This document shows positions 26,048 to 34,689 of a stretch of DNA of 64,000 nucleotides, in pieces. Every line of letters starts with the position of its first letter. Position 1 is the stretch's first letter. Origin of the DNA: Chloroflexota bacterium (GTDB lineage Bacteria; Chloroflexota; Anaerolineae; Aggregatilineales; Phototrophicaceae). Under the pieces are notes generated by a model. That model ran no database searches. It was not told where the DNA came from and saw only the letters and a list, made by a program, of their open reading frames with translations. The stretch lies in contig JAPOSR010000054.1 in NCBI GenBank assembly GCA_026709625.1, positions 1-64,000 of the forward strand. Direction: 5' to 3'. The position numbers and the translations under genes are program-made.

Positions 26048-26947
26048 TCAGCCAGCGCTGGCCGGGCGCGCCCAGCGATTTTTGAATGCCAAATCGCCCA
26101 CGACCACGCTGTCTGCCAAGTCGCTGGATGGCGGCTCGCCGACTTGGAAGTCAATGCGGTACAACTGCCCCGCGCTGCTGGTCAATTCCAGTGTGAAGTT
26201 GTCATCAGGATGCAGGTCGTCCGTCAGGTTCATCAGCATGAGGTGCATGCCGCCCGGCGCGAGTTCGACTTCGCTCTCGCCGGGCACGACCAGTTTGTCG
26301 AGGCGCTTCATAGACGCCACGCCGTCGGCCACGCGCGTCTCGTGAAATTCAATCATTGCCGCCGCCGCGCTGGCTGCCGATACCAAGGCGATATCATCGC
26401 GGCCACGGTTGGCGATTTGCAGATAAGCGGCGCTGGTCGCCCCGGCTGTGTCCGCCATTGCCATGTCGCCCATGCCTGCATGATCATCGTGAGTCATGGC
26501 GTCCATTTTCGCGTCGTTCATGGCGGCGTGATTGTCGTGAGCCATTGCTTGATTTGTGGACGGGCTGACGACATCAAAGCGAAATACTTGGCGGGCAACT
26601 TCGTCGGCGGACAGCGCCAGGCTGGCTTCGACACGCCAACTGCCGCCCATCGTCCACTCGAATGGCACGTTGAAGACGCCTTCGACTGCGTTGTCGGCTT
26701 CGGCCAGCACGGGCACCATCCCAGCGTGGTCCATATCGCCGCGCAGGCTCAGTATGCCGGGCTCGGCAAGCATTTTGCCTTGCTTGTCGCTGACGCGGAC
26801 TGTCAGCAAGGTCTCACCCACCTGCAAATCGCTCACCGTCATATCCAGCACGACATCGCTGGCAGTCGGTTTTTGCTCTTGACGGCAGGCGGCGCTAACC
26901 AGCAGCATCGTCATGAGACACACGCGCAATAGAGTTGTCCCCGTCAT
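26048..26947 (-). CDS. Copper-binding lipoprotein: YtkA/FixH-like plus PCu(A)C domains
   Basis: A 299-aa lipoprotein with signal peptide and lipobox (LLVSAAC, Cys ~21). The first domain (~30-130) is a FixH/YtkA-like beta sandwich (VRVSDKQGKML; MDHAGMVPVLAEAD). It is followed by a His/Met/Asp-rich linker (~135-170, NHAAMNDAKMDAMTHDDHAGM). The second domain (~172-265) is PCu(A)C with the Cu(I) site: HE near IEFHE, a Met about ten residues later, and GGMHLMLMN. PCu(A)C proteins deliver copper to cytochrome oxidase on the outside of the membrane. The start ATG 26947 has GAGGG upstream. The downstream GNAT gene and the upstream polytopic gene lie on the same strand. Confidence 0.9.
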   Translation of the reverse strand: MTGTTLLRVCLMTMLLVSAACRQEQKPTASDVVLDMTVSDLQVGETLLTVRVSDKQGKMLAEPGILSLRGDMDHAGMVPVLAEADNAVEGVFNVPFEWTMGGSWRVEASLALSADEVARQVFRFDVVSPSTNQAMAHDNHAAMNDAKMDAMTHDDHAGMGDMAMADTAGATSAAYLQIANRGRDDIALVSAASAAAAMIEFHETRVADGVASMKRLDKLVVPGESEVELAPGGMHLMLMNLTDDLHPDDNFTLELTSSAGQLYRIDFQVGEPPSSDLADSVVVGDLAFKNRWARPASAG

Positions 26948-26978
26948 TGTGCCCTCGCAGCTCAATATGGATGTTGGA

Positions 26979-28052
26979 CTATGCTGGCGCGGCTGGCGGT
27001 CGCATAAGCAGGCTTAAGCCATAGCCAAATGCTCCAGCCATCACTGGCACGCCCAGCCACATGTGAATCAACCACCACAAACCCTCTGCGCCCCAGACGC
27101 TCGCGCCCAGGATCTCGACCACAATCAGCGCGCCCAGGCTATAGGCAAAAGGAATCACAATGCTGAAGAGTCGCGTGCCCGCCACGGTCTCCAAAGCGCC
27201 GCGCTGCAGCAGCCAATCGGCCAGCAAGCCGACAGCCAGCGCGCTGAGCACAAAAAGAAATTCTTTGTTGTGTTGCACGCGCAGCCAGGTCATCAAAGCT
27301 GCGCTGCCGACAAAGATGAGTGTGGCTGTGCCAACTGGCAGCCGCCAGCGCCGCGTCGCCAGCAGCAGCACGCCCAGCAGTATGTTGCTGTGCAGCAGAA
27401 AGCCGACAACACCCAAGCCATCAATCAGCCGCGTCGAGGCGGGACGCGAGCCTGTCAACATAGCGGTGCTGCTGGTTATCGCCGCGAATGCCACAAAGAA
27501 CAAGAAGATCGAGGTGATGCAGGTGAGAGACAAGACCGCCGGCAGCAGGTCGCTCCAGGTCTCACCGCCCCTGCGCTGCCAGGCGGCTCGTATGGGGCCG
27601 GTGACGATCATCAAGCCCGCGACTGCCAGAAATAGGTGCGATGGGCTGATCAGCGCTTCGATGTTTTCTTCAAAGCCGAATACCTCGTGCCAGACCATAT
27701 CGGCGACGCCCCCAGCCGCAAACATGAAGAACCCGACCAGCGAGGCTGTATACCCAGCTGGCAGCGCGCCGCTAAAGCGAAAGCCCTTGCTGACATTGCG
27801 CATGTGCGTGACGATCAGAATCAAGCCAGACAGCCCCACCGCGCCATATAGCAGGGCATGCCAAGGCGTGAAGAAGCTGTCGTCGACCCGGCCGTGGTTG
27901 TGCGCCCAGCCATCAATGAACAGGCCGAATGTGATTAAGCAAGCAGCCAGCGCCATCAAGCGGTCGAGCTGGATGCTGTCGGCTGGGATGGCGGCTGGTC
28001 GGTCTGTGCCGCGCGCGCGCATCCTGCCACGCAGCAGGTCTATGCTCGTCAT
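26979..28052 (-). CDS. Polytopic membrane protein with conserved His, next to copper lipoprotein
   Basis: A 357-aa protein with about nine membrane helices and short loops. His residues near helix ends (GWAHNHGRVDD, FFTPWHALLYG, DMVWHEVFG, SPSHLFLAV) are suited to metal or haem binding. No named family recognised. It lies 31 bases upstream of the copper-binding lipoprotein on the same strand and probably forms an operon with it, hinting at copper handling or respiratory-oxidase assembly (inference). A basic cytoplasmic tail precedes helix 1. Confidence 0.8.
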   Translation of the reverse strand: MTSIDLLRGRMRARGTDRPAAIPADSIQLDRLMALAACLITFGLFIDGWAHNHGRVDDSFFTPWHALLYGAVGLSGLILIVTHMRNVSKGFRFSGALPAGYTASLVGFFMFAAGGVADMVWHEVFGFEENIEALISPSHLFLAVAGLMIVTGPIRAAWQRRGGETWSDLLPAVLSLTCITSIFLFFVAFAAITSSTAMLTGSRPASTRLIDGLGVVGFLLHSNILLGVLLLATRRWRLPVGTATLIFVGSAALMTWLRVQHNKEFLFVLSALAVGLLADWLLQRGALETVAGTRLFSIVIPFAYSLGALIVVEILGASVWGAEGLWWLIHMWLGVPVMAGAFGYGLSLLMRPPAAPA

Positions 28053-28239
28053 TGGAAAATACCCTCCTGCCGATCATCATTGCCTTCATTATATCCAAAA
28101 ACTGCCAGTCGAGTCGTTTCGCTTTCTCGCCTGGCGCAAGCGGCGAATCCCTGCCCAAGCGCCGCGCGGTTGGCTAGCGCGTTTTACGACTTGCTGTAGA
28201 ATCACGGTTATTGTCGGCAGTCGATCGTCTTGGCGAATC

Positions 28240-30345
28240 ATGGCATTTGATTTGGAAGCCTTGGTCGGGCATCTCTACATTGTTGGCGGGCGCGTGATCA
28301 ATGTCAACCCGCCCGGCGCTTTGGTCGAGGTCGCCCCGCCAACTGCCGCGCGCGGACGGGAAGGCGATACCTTCTTCATCTTGATCTTGCCCTCTGGATC
28401 AATTGCCCCGACGACCTTTTACGAGCAGCTGGCGCAGTTGGCAGCCGAGCGCTACTTCAGCATGGGTGGCAGCGTCGCGCTGGCTTTGCGCAATATGTTC
28501 CAACAGATCAACCGCAATCTCTACGAGCACAACCTGGAGCATGCGGCGACTGGCAAGCAGCAATTTGAGACCAGCATGATCGCGGCTGTATTGCATGAAG
28601 ACGACATGGTGGTGGCGCGCGCCGGCCCCGTAATTTCTGCTTTGCAAACAGCCGGCTTGACATTGACCTTCCCCGGCGACCTAAGCGAAGAAGCGCCTCT
28701 TTTCAGCGTGCCGCTCGGTTTGCTGCCAGAGCCTGAAGTGGCTATGGTGCGCTATGGCGTCAACGCGGGTAGCCGCCTGGCGCTCTCTGATGCCAATCTG
28801 GCGGATATTCCAGCCGAGCGATTGACGAGCATCTTGCTGGAAAACGACATCGGCAAGACCTTGGATGGCTTGCGCCGCGCCATTCGTTTCCAGTGCCAGC
28901 TGATGTTGGTCGAGTTGGTGTCGCCCGACTATGAAGCGCCGGTGCTGGCCGCCCCGGGCGAATCATCGCACGAGGTGCAAATGCGCTTGGGCGAAGCGCG
29001 CATGCAGCTGGATGGCGACAGCCGGCAGTGGCAGCTGCCGCGCCGCGACGACTTCGGCTCGCTGCTTGGCTGGGGCTTGGCGCGTTTGGCGGGCAGGGCA
29101 GGCGGTTTTTTCTTATCGCTGGGCGCGCTCTTCCAGCGCTTCTTCCCGCTGCCGGCGACTGCGCCTTCGCGCCGCGCTTCGTCTGGCACATTAATCCTCA
29201 CCGTCTTGCTCATTCCGCTGATTATCGTCAGCATCGTGATCGTCTCGTGGGTGTCCAATCTCGGCGAGACTGAATTTGAGCAGTGCCTGGGCAGGCTGCA
29301 AGAGACATCCAGCCTGGCGCGTTCGATCGATTCCAGCAACCGCCGCAGCACCATATCCGCCTGGAATGCCACGTTGCAAGTTGCCGATGCCTGCGCGATT
29401 ATGCGCGCTGGCGATCCCTTTGTGAACAATATGCGGCGCGAAGCCCAAGCGCTTATTGACACGATCAACAAGGTCGAACGGCGTGAAGCCGTGCCGCTCA
29501 CCAACTTTGAAAACGCCGCTATCAGCCGATTGCGCCTGCAAGGCACCGACTTGTACGCGCTGGATGACCGCAACGACCTCGTCTATCATGTGACGCTTGC
29601 CGACGATGGCAAACAAGCCCTGCGCCAAGATCCTGTCTCGCGCATGCGGCTGGGGGCGACTTATGAAGGCTACACAATCGGGCAGATCGTCGATATCGCC
29701 TTCGATAGCTATTCCGGCAACCTGGCCATGTTGGACGCCAATGGCACCTTGCTGCGCTGCGAGCCGCAGATTATTCTGAATTGCGATGCCCAGCGCTTGC
29801 TCAATGCCGACGACTGGCAGAATCCGGCTTCGCTGACGATATGGAATCGCAACCTATACATCCTCGACAGCGAAAGCGGACAAATCTGGCGCTATGACCC
29901 TTCGGGCAGCAGTTATGTCAGCGCCCCGCGCGAATACTTCTCGGGCACTGCGCGACCCAACTTGCGCAATGTGGTCGACTTCACCATCAGCAGCGATGGC
30001 GTGGTCTTTGTGCTCTATGCCGATGGCGTGATGAAAAGTTACATCTCGGGCAGCGAAGTTCCCTTTGCCTTCAGCGGCTTCAACGAAGGCAGCGAACCGC
30101 ATATTGTGCGCACCGAAGGCTTTGCGATAAACGACAGCGCCTTTGCGCCGGGCTTCTTTTTGATCAGCCGCGGCGCGCGCGCCATCTACGAAACGACTGT
30201 CGCGGGCACCTTTATCGACAGCTACCAAGCTTTTGACCAGAGCAAGCTGGAGTTGATTTCGGCGGTGGTCGCCTATCCCGAGCAGAACATCATCTATGTC
30301 GCTTCGGGCAATACCATCTTCCACATCGACATGGCTTTCCAATAA
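28240..30345 (+). CDS. PP2C-like pseudophosphatase with membrane helix and outside propeller-like domain
   Basis: A 701-aa protein. Residues ~1-235 follow the PPM/PP2C order: an ALRNMFQQINRNLYEH helix, SMIAAVLHEDDMVVARAGP, PLGLLPEPEVAMVRYGVNAGSRLALSD and a final LMLVELV strand. However, the metal Asp positions are lost (GP at the VGDSR position, SDAN for SDGL). One membrane helix lies at ~318-340 (ILTVLLIPLIIVSIVIVSWV). The outside ~350-701 carries repeated beta blades (LYALDDRNDLVYHV; GNLAMLDANGTLLRC; LYILDSESGQIWRYD), probably a beta-propeller. ATG 28240 is chosen because the upstream open frame (to 27160) overlaps the antisense membrane gene and is not conserved in style. Confidence 0.75.
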   Translation: MAFDLEALVGHLYIVGGRVINVNPPGALVEVAPPTAARGREGDTFFILILPSGSIAPTTFYEQLAQLAAERYFSMGGSVALALRNMFQQINRNLYEHNLEHAATGKQQFETSMIAAVLHEDDMVVARAGPVISALQTAGLTLTFPGDLSEEAPLFSVPLGLLPEPEVAMVRYGVNAGSRLALSDANLADIPAERLTSILLENDIGKTLDGLRRAIRFQCQLMLVELVSPDYEAPVLAAPGESSHEVQMRLGEARMQLDGDSRQWQLPRRDDFGSLLGWGLARLAGRAGGFFLSLGALFQRFFPLPATAPSRRASSGTLILTVLLIPLIIVSIVIVSWVSNLGETEFEQCLGRLQETSSLARSIDSSNRRSTISAWNATLQVADACAIMRAGDPFVNNMRREAQALIDTINKVERREAVPLTNFENAAISRLRLQGTDLYALDDRNDLVYHVTLADDGKQALRQDPVSRMRLGATYEGYTIGQIVDIAFDSYSGNLAMLDANGTLLRCEPQIILNCDAQRLLNADDWQNPASLTIWNRNLYILDSESGQIWRYDPSGSSYVSAPREYFSGTARPNLRNVVDFTISSDGVVFVLYADGVMKSYISGSEVPFAFSGFNEGSEPHIVRTEGFAINDSAFAPGFFLISRGARAIYETTVAGTFIDSYQAFDQSKLELISAVVAYPEQNIIYVASGNTIFHIDMAFQ

Positions 30346-30443
30346 GCCGCGCTAGCCAGGCCTAAGGGAGAAGTCGCACAAACTTAACATCGAGGTTTAT
30401 TGAGAAGCGAATTAGCTGAAACCATGTAGCGAAAGGAACAGTC

Positions 30444-31100
30444 ATGAGCAAACACGCCTTGATCGTCTATGGCGGCTGGCAGGGACACGACCCAGTCGAG
30501 ACATCGCATTTGTTCGCGGCTTTGCTGCGAGAGGCTGGCTTGCGCGTAACTTTGTCTGAGACCCTGGACAGCTTTCTGGATGCCGAGTTGATGAACGCGG
30601 TCGACATGGTCGTGCCCGTGTATACCATGAGCAGCATCACGCGCGAGCAAGAAGCTGGCTTGCTTGATGCCGTGCGCGAGCGAGGCGTCAATGTCGGCGG
30701 CTGGCATGGCGGAATGGCCGACGCCTTCCGCAACAACACCGAATACCAGTTTATGTGTGGCGGGCAGTGGGTGGCGCACCCGGGCAATATCATCGACTAC
30801 CGCGTCAATGTAACAGACCCGGCGCATCCCATCACAGCTGGCATCGCCGACTTCGCCATGCATTCCGAGCAGTATTATATGCACACCGACCCCTCTAACC
30901 AGGTGCTGGCGACCACCACCTTCAGCGGCGAGCACGCCCCCTGGATCGATGGCGCTGTCATGCCAGTGGTTTGGACGCGGCGGTATGGGGCGGGCAAGAT
31001 TTTCTACAGCTCGCTGGGGCATGTCATCGGCGACTTTGATGTGCCCGAAGCGCGGGAGATCGTGCGGCGCGGCTTGCTGTGGGCGGTGGACAGCCTATAA
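30444..31100 (+). CDS. ThuA-like glutamine-amidotransferase-fold protein
   Basis: A 218-aa protein of the ThuA (trehalose utilisation) family, which has a class-I glutamine-amidotransferase fold. Features are [14 protein letters not shown] at the start, [12 protein letters not shown] (the GxHGG nucleophile-elbow position, with His rather than Cys) and the HPITAGI and YMHTDP strands. It probably acts in sugar catabolism; the exact substrate is unknown. AAAGGAA precedes ATG 30444. Its stop overlaps the stop of the convergent GT2 gene by six bases. Confidence 0.9.
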   Translation: MSKHALIVYGGWQGHDPVETSHLFAALLREAGLRVTLSETLDSFLDAELMNAVDMVVPVYTMSSITREQEAGLLDAVRERGVNVGGWHGGMADAFRNNTEYQFMCGGQWVAHPGNIIDYRVNVTDPAHPITAGIADFAMHSEQYYMHTDPSNQVLATTTFSGEHAPWIDGAVMPVVWTRRYGAGKIFYSSLGHVIGDFDVPEAREIVRRGLLWAVDSL

Positions 31101-31886
31101 CAGATAGGGGCGCGCTCGGCGGTCGGCGCGAGAAAGCCGGCGATGCCGCCAGCGAATCTGCCATACGCGCAGCGCCGCCTCCAGCGCGATACGGCTCGAC
31201 ATCTTGGACTGTCCATGCGCCCGGTCGGGAAAGTGAATGGGCACTTCGCCTATGGCATATCCCAGTCGCTGCGCCACATAGACCATCTCCACCAAGAAGA
31301 CATAGCCGTTGGAGCGCACGCGGTCGAGGTCGATGCCGATCAGCGCTGCGCGATGAAAAACGCGAAACCCACCCGTGGCATCACGCACCGGCAAGCCCAG
31401 GATGAGCGGCGCATATACGCGATTCGCCCAGTAGCTCAGCAGCTTGCGCCAGACGCCCCAGTTGTTGTCGACGCTGCCGCCCGGCGCATAGCGCGAGCCA
31501 ATCACCATATCGCAGTCCGCCGCTCGCCGCAGCAGCGCCGGGATGCGCTCTGGCTGGTGCGAAAAATCGGCGTCCATGCCGATGATGAGGTCGGCTTTCA
31601 TAGCCAGCGCACGCTTGAAGCCGGCGATATAGGCAGGCCCCAGTCCGCGCTTGTGTGGGCGATGCAATACGCTCAGCCGGCGCGCATAGTCGGGCCGCTG
31701 CGTCAGTTCATCCGCCAGCTTGCCTGTTCCGTCCGGCGAGTTATCATCGACGATCAGGATATGCAGGTTGGCGACTCGCAATCGGCAGAGCGCCGGCAGC
31801 ATCCGCGTGATATTTTCCCGCTCGTTGTATGTCGGCAGGACCACCACCACTTTGGGCGGTTCTTCTCCTGCGGCGCTGTCAGTCAT
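31095..31886 (-). CDS. Polyprenyl-phosphate mannosyl/glucosyl transferase (GT2, DPM1-like)
   Basis: A 263-aa GT2 family enzyme of the dolichol-phosphate-mannose synthase type: [14 protein letters not shown] (N-terminal GT-A strand), [12 protein letters not shown] (first DD), [13 protein letters not shown] (DxD metal site, ~97) and DATGGFRVF. No membrane helix follows, so it is the soluble form that moves a sugar from a nucleotide donor to a polyprenyl phosphate. This supplies lipid-linked sugar for GT-C enzymes such as those at 13350, 21474 and 58642. The start ATGACTGA overlaps the transketolase stop by eight bases, so it is translationally coupled to tkt. Confidence 0.93.
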   Translation of the reverse strand: MTDSAAGEEPPKVVVVLPTYNERENITRMLPALCRLRVANLHILIVDDNSPDGTGKLADELTQRPDYARRLSVLHRPHKRGLGPAYIAGFKRALAMKADLIIGMDADFSHQPERIPALLRRAADCDMVIGSRYAPGGSVDNNWGVWRKLLSYWANRVYAPLILGLPVRDATGGFRVFHRAALIGIDLDRVRSNGYVFLVEMVYVAQRLGYAIGEVPIHFPDRAHGQSKMSSRIALEAALRVWQIRWRHRRLSRADRRARPYLL

Positions 31887-33879
31887 CCAGCAGTGAGCTA
31901 ACGGCTTCGGCGAGGTGCCCTGGCGTCAAACCGAATTGCTGGTACAGGTCTGTATACGGAGCGCTCGCGCCAAAGCGGTCGACGCCCAGCGCAATGCCGT
32001 CTGTGCCGATATAGCGCTCCCAGCCCAAGGTCGCCCCGGCTTCGATGCTGACGCGGCAAGTGACCTCTGGCGGCAAAACAGCGGCTTTGTATTCGTCCGA
32101 TTGCGCTTCGAACAGCTCCCAGCAGGGCATGGAAACGACGCGCGCGCGGATATCCGCCTCTTCCAGCAAGCCGGCTGCATCCAGCGCTATGGCCACTTCA
32201 CTGCCGGTGGCGATGATGATGACATCCAGCTCCTTCGATTCGTGTTCGGAAAGCACATACGCGCCACGCGCCACTCCTTCTATGATGCCGGCGTCGTTGC
32301 CTGCCAGCGCCGGCAAGTTCTGGCGGCTCAGCACGATGGCGGCGGGGTGGGGCAGCTCGGCGATGGCCGCCCAGGCGCCGGTTGTTTCGGTCGCGTCAGC
32401 TGGGCGGAAAACATGCAGATTGGGCATGACGCGCAGCGACATCAGCTGCTCGACTGGCTGATGGGTTGGACCATCTTCGCCCAAGCCAATGCTGTCATGC
32501 GTGAATACATACACAGTCGGCAGGTTCATCAGCGCGCCGAGGCGGATGGCTGGGCGCATATAATCGCTGAAGGTGAAGAAGGTCGCGCTGTAGGGTTTGA
32601 CCATCCCGCCGTGCAAAGCCAGTCCATTCACGATCGCGCCCATGGCATGTTCGCGCACGCCAAACCGCAGGTTGCGCTCGGCTGGCTGCCCAGGCCCGGT
32701 GTTCTGCGCGCCTTTGATCAGCGTGCGGGTGCTGCCGGCCAGGTCGGCATCGCCACCGATCATGGTGGGCGCAAAATGCGCCAGCGCATTCAGCGCCTCG
32801 CCGCCCGCGCTGCGTGTGGCAAGCTGCATATCAGCCTCCCAACTGGGCAGTTCAGCGCGCCAGCCCGCTGCGAATTCGCCGGCTTGCGCCCGTTCATAGT
32901 CGGCCGCCAGTTCGGGATAAGCCACGCGCCAGGCTTCGTATTTGCGCTGCCAGTGGCCTTCGGCGGCTGCTCCCGCGTCTATGCAACTGCGGAAGTGTTC
33001 CAGCGCTTTGTCGGGGATGAAGAAACTGTCGGTCGCGCTCCAACCCAGATTCTTCTTGGCGAGCGCGACCTCGTCCACACCCAGCGGGCTGCCATGGGCG
33101 GCGCTGCTGCCTTGTTTGTTGGGGCTGCCATAGCCGATGATGCTGCGCACGGCGATCAGGCTGGGTTTGTCGGTTTTGGCTTTGGCTTGGTCGATCGCGC
33201 GGGAAATCGCGGCGACATCGGTTCCGTCGGGAACGCGGTCTACATGCCAGCCCATCGCCAGGAAGCGCTGCGCCACATCTTCGCTGAATGTCATCCTGGC
33301 AGCGCCGTCCAGCGTTACCTGGTTGTCATCATACAAAAAGATCAGCTTGCCCAAGCCCCAGTGCCCGGCCAGCGCGCAGGCTTCGAGGCAAACACCCTCC
33401 ATCAAGTCGCCATCGCTCACCAGAACATAGGTGTGATGGTCGATGATGTCGTGCCCGGGGCGGTTGAAATAGCCAGCCAGATAGGCTTCGGCAAGCGCCA
33501 TGCCCACCGCTGTCGCCGCGCCTTGCCCGAGCGGGCCGGTGGTCGTTTCGACGCCTGGAGTATGCCCATATTCGGGATGGCCTGGCGTCTTGCTGCCCCA
33601 CTGGCGAAAATTCTTGATCTCATCCAGTGAGAGGTCATAGCCGGTCAAATGCAGCAGCGAGTAGAGCAACATGGAGCCGTGTCCGGCGCTCAGCACAAAG
33701 CGGTCTCGATCTGCCCAGCTCGGGTTGCGCGGGTTATGGCGCAGGTGCCGCAGCCAAAGCGTATAGCCAACTGGCGCTGCGCCCATAGGCAAGCCGGGGT
33801 GCCCGCTGTTGGCTTTTTGCACCGCATCCATCGACAGCGCGCGGATGGCATTGATGGCGAGATTCGTCAAGTCGGGCAC
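31879..33879 (-). CDS. tkt: Transketolase
   Basis: A 666-aa thiamine-diphosphate enzyme of the pentose-phosphate pathway, moving two-carbon units between sugar phosphates. Signatures are [14 protein letters not shown] (N-terminus), GDGDLMEG-type ThDP/Mg run (SDGDLMEGV, with later DDNQVTLDG), the central DLAGST, and [19 protein letters not shown]. Full length for bacterial Tkt. GTG 33879 is chosen: AGGGAG lies seven bases upstream; TTG 33885 would be two codons longer. First gene of a two-gene unit with the GT2 enzyme. Confidence 0.97.
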   Translation of the reverse strand: MPDLTNLAINAIRALSMDAVQKANSGHPGLPMGAAPVGYTLWLRHLRHNPRNPSWADRDRFVLSAGHGSMLLYSLLHLTGYDLSLDEIKNFRQWGSKTPGHPEYGHTPGVETTTGPLGQGAATAVGMALAEAYLAGYFNRPGHDIIDHHTYVLVSDGDLMEGVCLEACALAGHWGLGKLIFLYDDNQVTLDGAARMTFSEDVAQRFLAMGWHVDRVPDGTDVAAISRAIDQAKAKTDKPSLIAVRSIIGYGSPNKQGSSAAHGSPLGVDEVALAKKNLGWSATDSFFIPDKALEHFRSCIDAGAAAEGHWQRKYEAWRVAYPELAADYERAQAGEFAAGWRAELPSWEADMQLATRSAGGEALNALAHFAPTMIGGDADLAGSTRTLIKGAQNTGPGQPAERNLRFGVREHAMGAIVNGLALHGGMVKPYSATFFTFSDYMRPAIRLGALMNLPTVYVFTHDSIGLGEDGPTHQPVEQLMSLRVMPNLHVFRPADATETTGAWAAIAELPHPAAIVLSRQNLPALAGNDAGIIEGVARGAYVLSEHESKELDVIIIATGSEVAIALDAAGLLEEADIRARVVSMPCWELFEAQSDEYKAAVLPPEVTCRVSIEAGATLGWERYIGTDGIALGVDRFGASAPYTDLYQQFGLTPGHLAEAVSSLLDD

Positions 33880-33978
33880 AAGCAAACTCCCTGCCGCAAA
33901 TAGAAAACTTCCCGCCAGTATTATACCCGTGGCGCCAAGCTGGGCTATAGCTGTTTGCGCAAAGAGGCTGCCAACCCG

Positions 33979-34329
33979 CTAGCCGAGTGGCCGCGGCTCG
34001 ACACGAAAGCGCACGGCGGTTCGTTCCTTGCCGTCGATATCCACCTCGGTGAAGTAGGGCGTGGCAATAAGGGCGATGTCATCGCGTTCCAAATAGCCGC
34101 GAGCAATCGCCAAGGCTTTGACCGCCTGGTTGACAGCGCCAGCGCCAATGGCTTGCACATCCGCGGTGCCGTGTTCGCGCATGACGCCGGCAATTGCGCC
34201 CGCAACCGCTGTGGAGCGCGAGCGCGCCGAGACTTTGATAAGCTCTGGCGCTTCTGCAAGGCTTGCGCCCGCTTCGGGCGGAAATGTCTGGTTTGGGAGC
34301 AAATGATTGTACTCGGACATCGTATTCAT
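33979..34329 (-). CDS. spoVS: Stage V sporulation protein S (SpoVS) family
   Basis: A 116-aa protein with an N-terminal variable tail (~30 aa) followed by the Alba-like SpoVS domain: LIKVSARSRSTAVAGAIAG, VQAIGAGAVNQAVKALAIARGYL and ERTAVRFRVEPR. In Bacillus SpoVS affects septation and coat assembly; many non-sporulating Chloroflexota and Deinococcus-Thermus keep it, where its role is not settled. ATG 34308-34329 region: the first Met is used, and MSEYN (34320) is a second option. It has its own AT-rich upstream region. Confidence 0.95.
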   Translation of the reverse strand: MNTMSEYNHLLPNQTFPPEAGASLAEAPELIKVSARSRSTAVAGAIAGVMREHGTADVQAIGAGAVNQAVKALAIARGYLERDDIALIATPYFTEVDIDGKERTAVRFRVEPRPLG

Positions 34330-34689
34330 CTTTCATGCGCCAAAACGACAGGCAACTGCTTGCCATGCGCCAGATAGCTTGCAAACATTTTAGATCGCAA
34401 CAACGCTTACTTGCCTAATTTTACCATACAATATCGAATACAGCTATAGACGGGAGTGGCTCGTTGCGTGGATATGATAACCCAGTCCCAATTCTCGTCC
34501 GCTTGCTCCCAGAACGCGGGAAGGAGAGTTTTCCCCAGCGCTTCCGCAGCATATAAGCCACCTCTCTCATGTTGCGCCGCAGTCGACGCAGGCAACCTGT
34601 AAAGACTCGCGCAGCTTGGTTACAATTCTTTCCAGATACCGGGTCGCGCTGCGGCTCGGCCACTTCATCTAGCGATAGGGGACAGCCTG
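34330..34689. other. Intergenic region between spoVS and the VWA gene
   Basis: A 360-base divergent gap. The AT-rich part (34380-34450) is the spoVS promoter area. Repeat copy C occupies 34465-34590. A TACAAT at 34621-34626 is the likely -10 of the VWA gene. No gene seen. Confidence 0.7.
34465..34590 (+). repeat. Dispersed GC-rich repeat, copy C (degenerate)
   Basis: It starts TGCGTGGATATGATAACC, carries TTGCTCCCAGAACGCGGGAAGG and CGCTTCCGCAGCAT split over 34497-34550, then CTCTCTCAT and TTGCGCCGCAG..GACGCAGGC. The order of blocks is the same as copies A and B, with more changes. Confidence 0.75.

Noticed and set aside
27160-28239. N-terminal extension of the PP2C-like protein frame
   Set aside because: It lies opposite the polytopic membrane gene and reads as Ser/Lys-rich filler; the PP2C-like part begins at ATG 28240.
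31915-33630. 571-codon plus-strand open frame over transketolase
   Set aside because: Antisense shadow of a certain gene.
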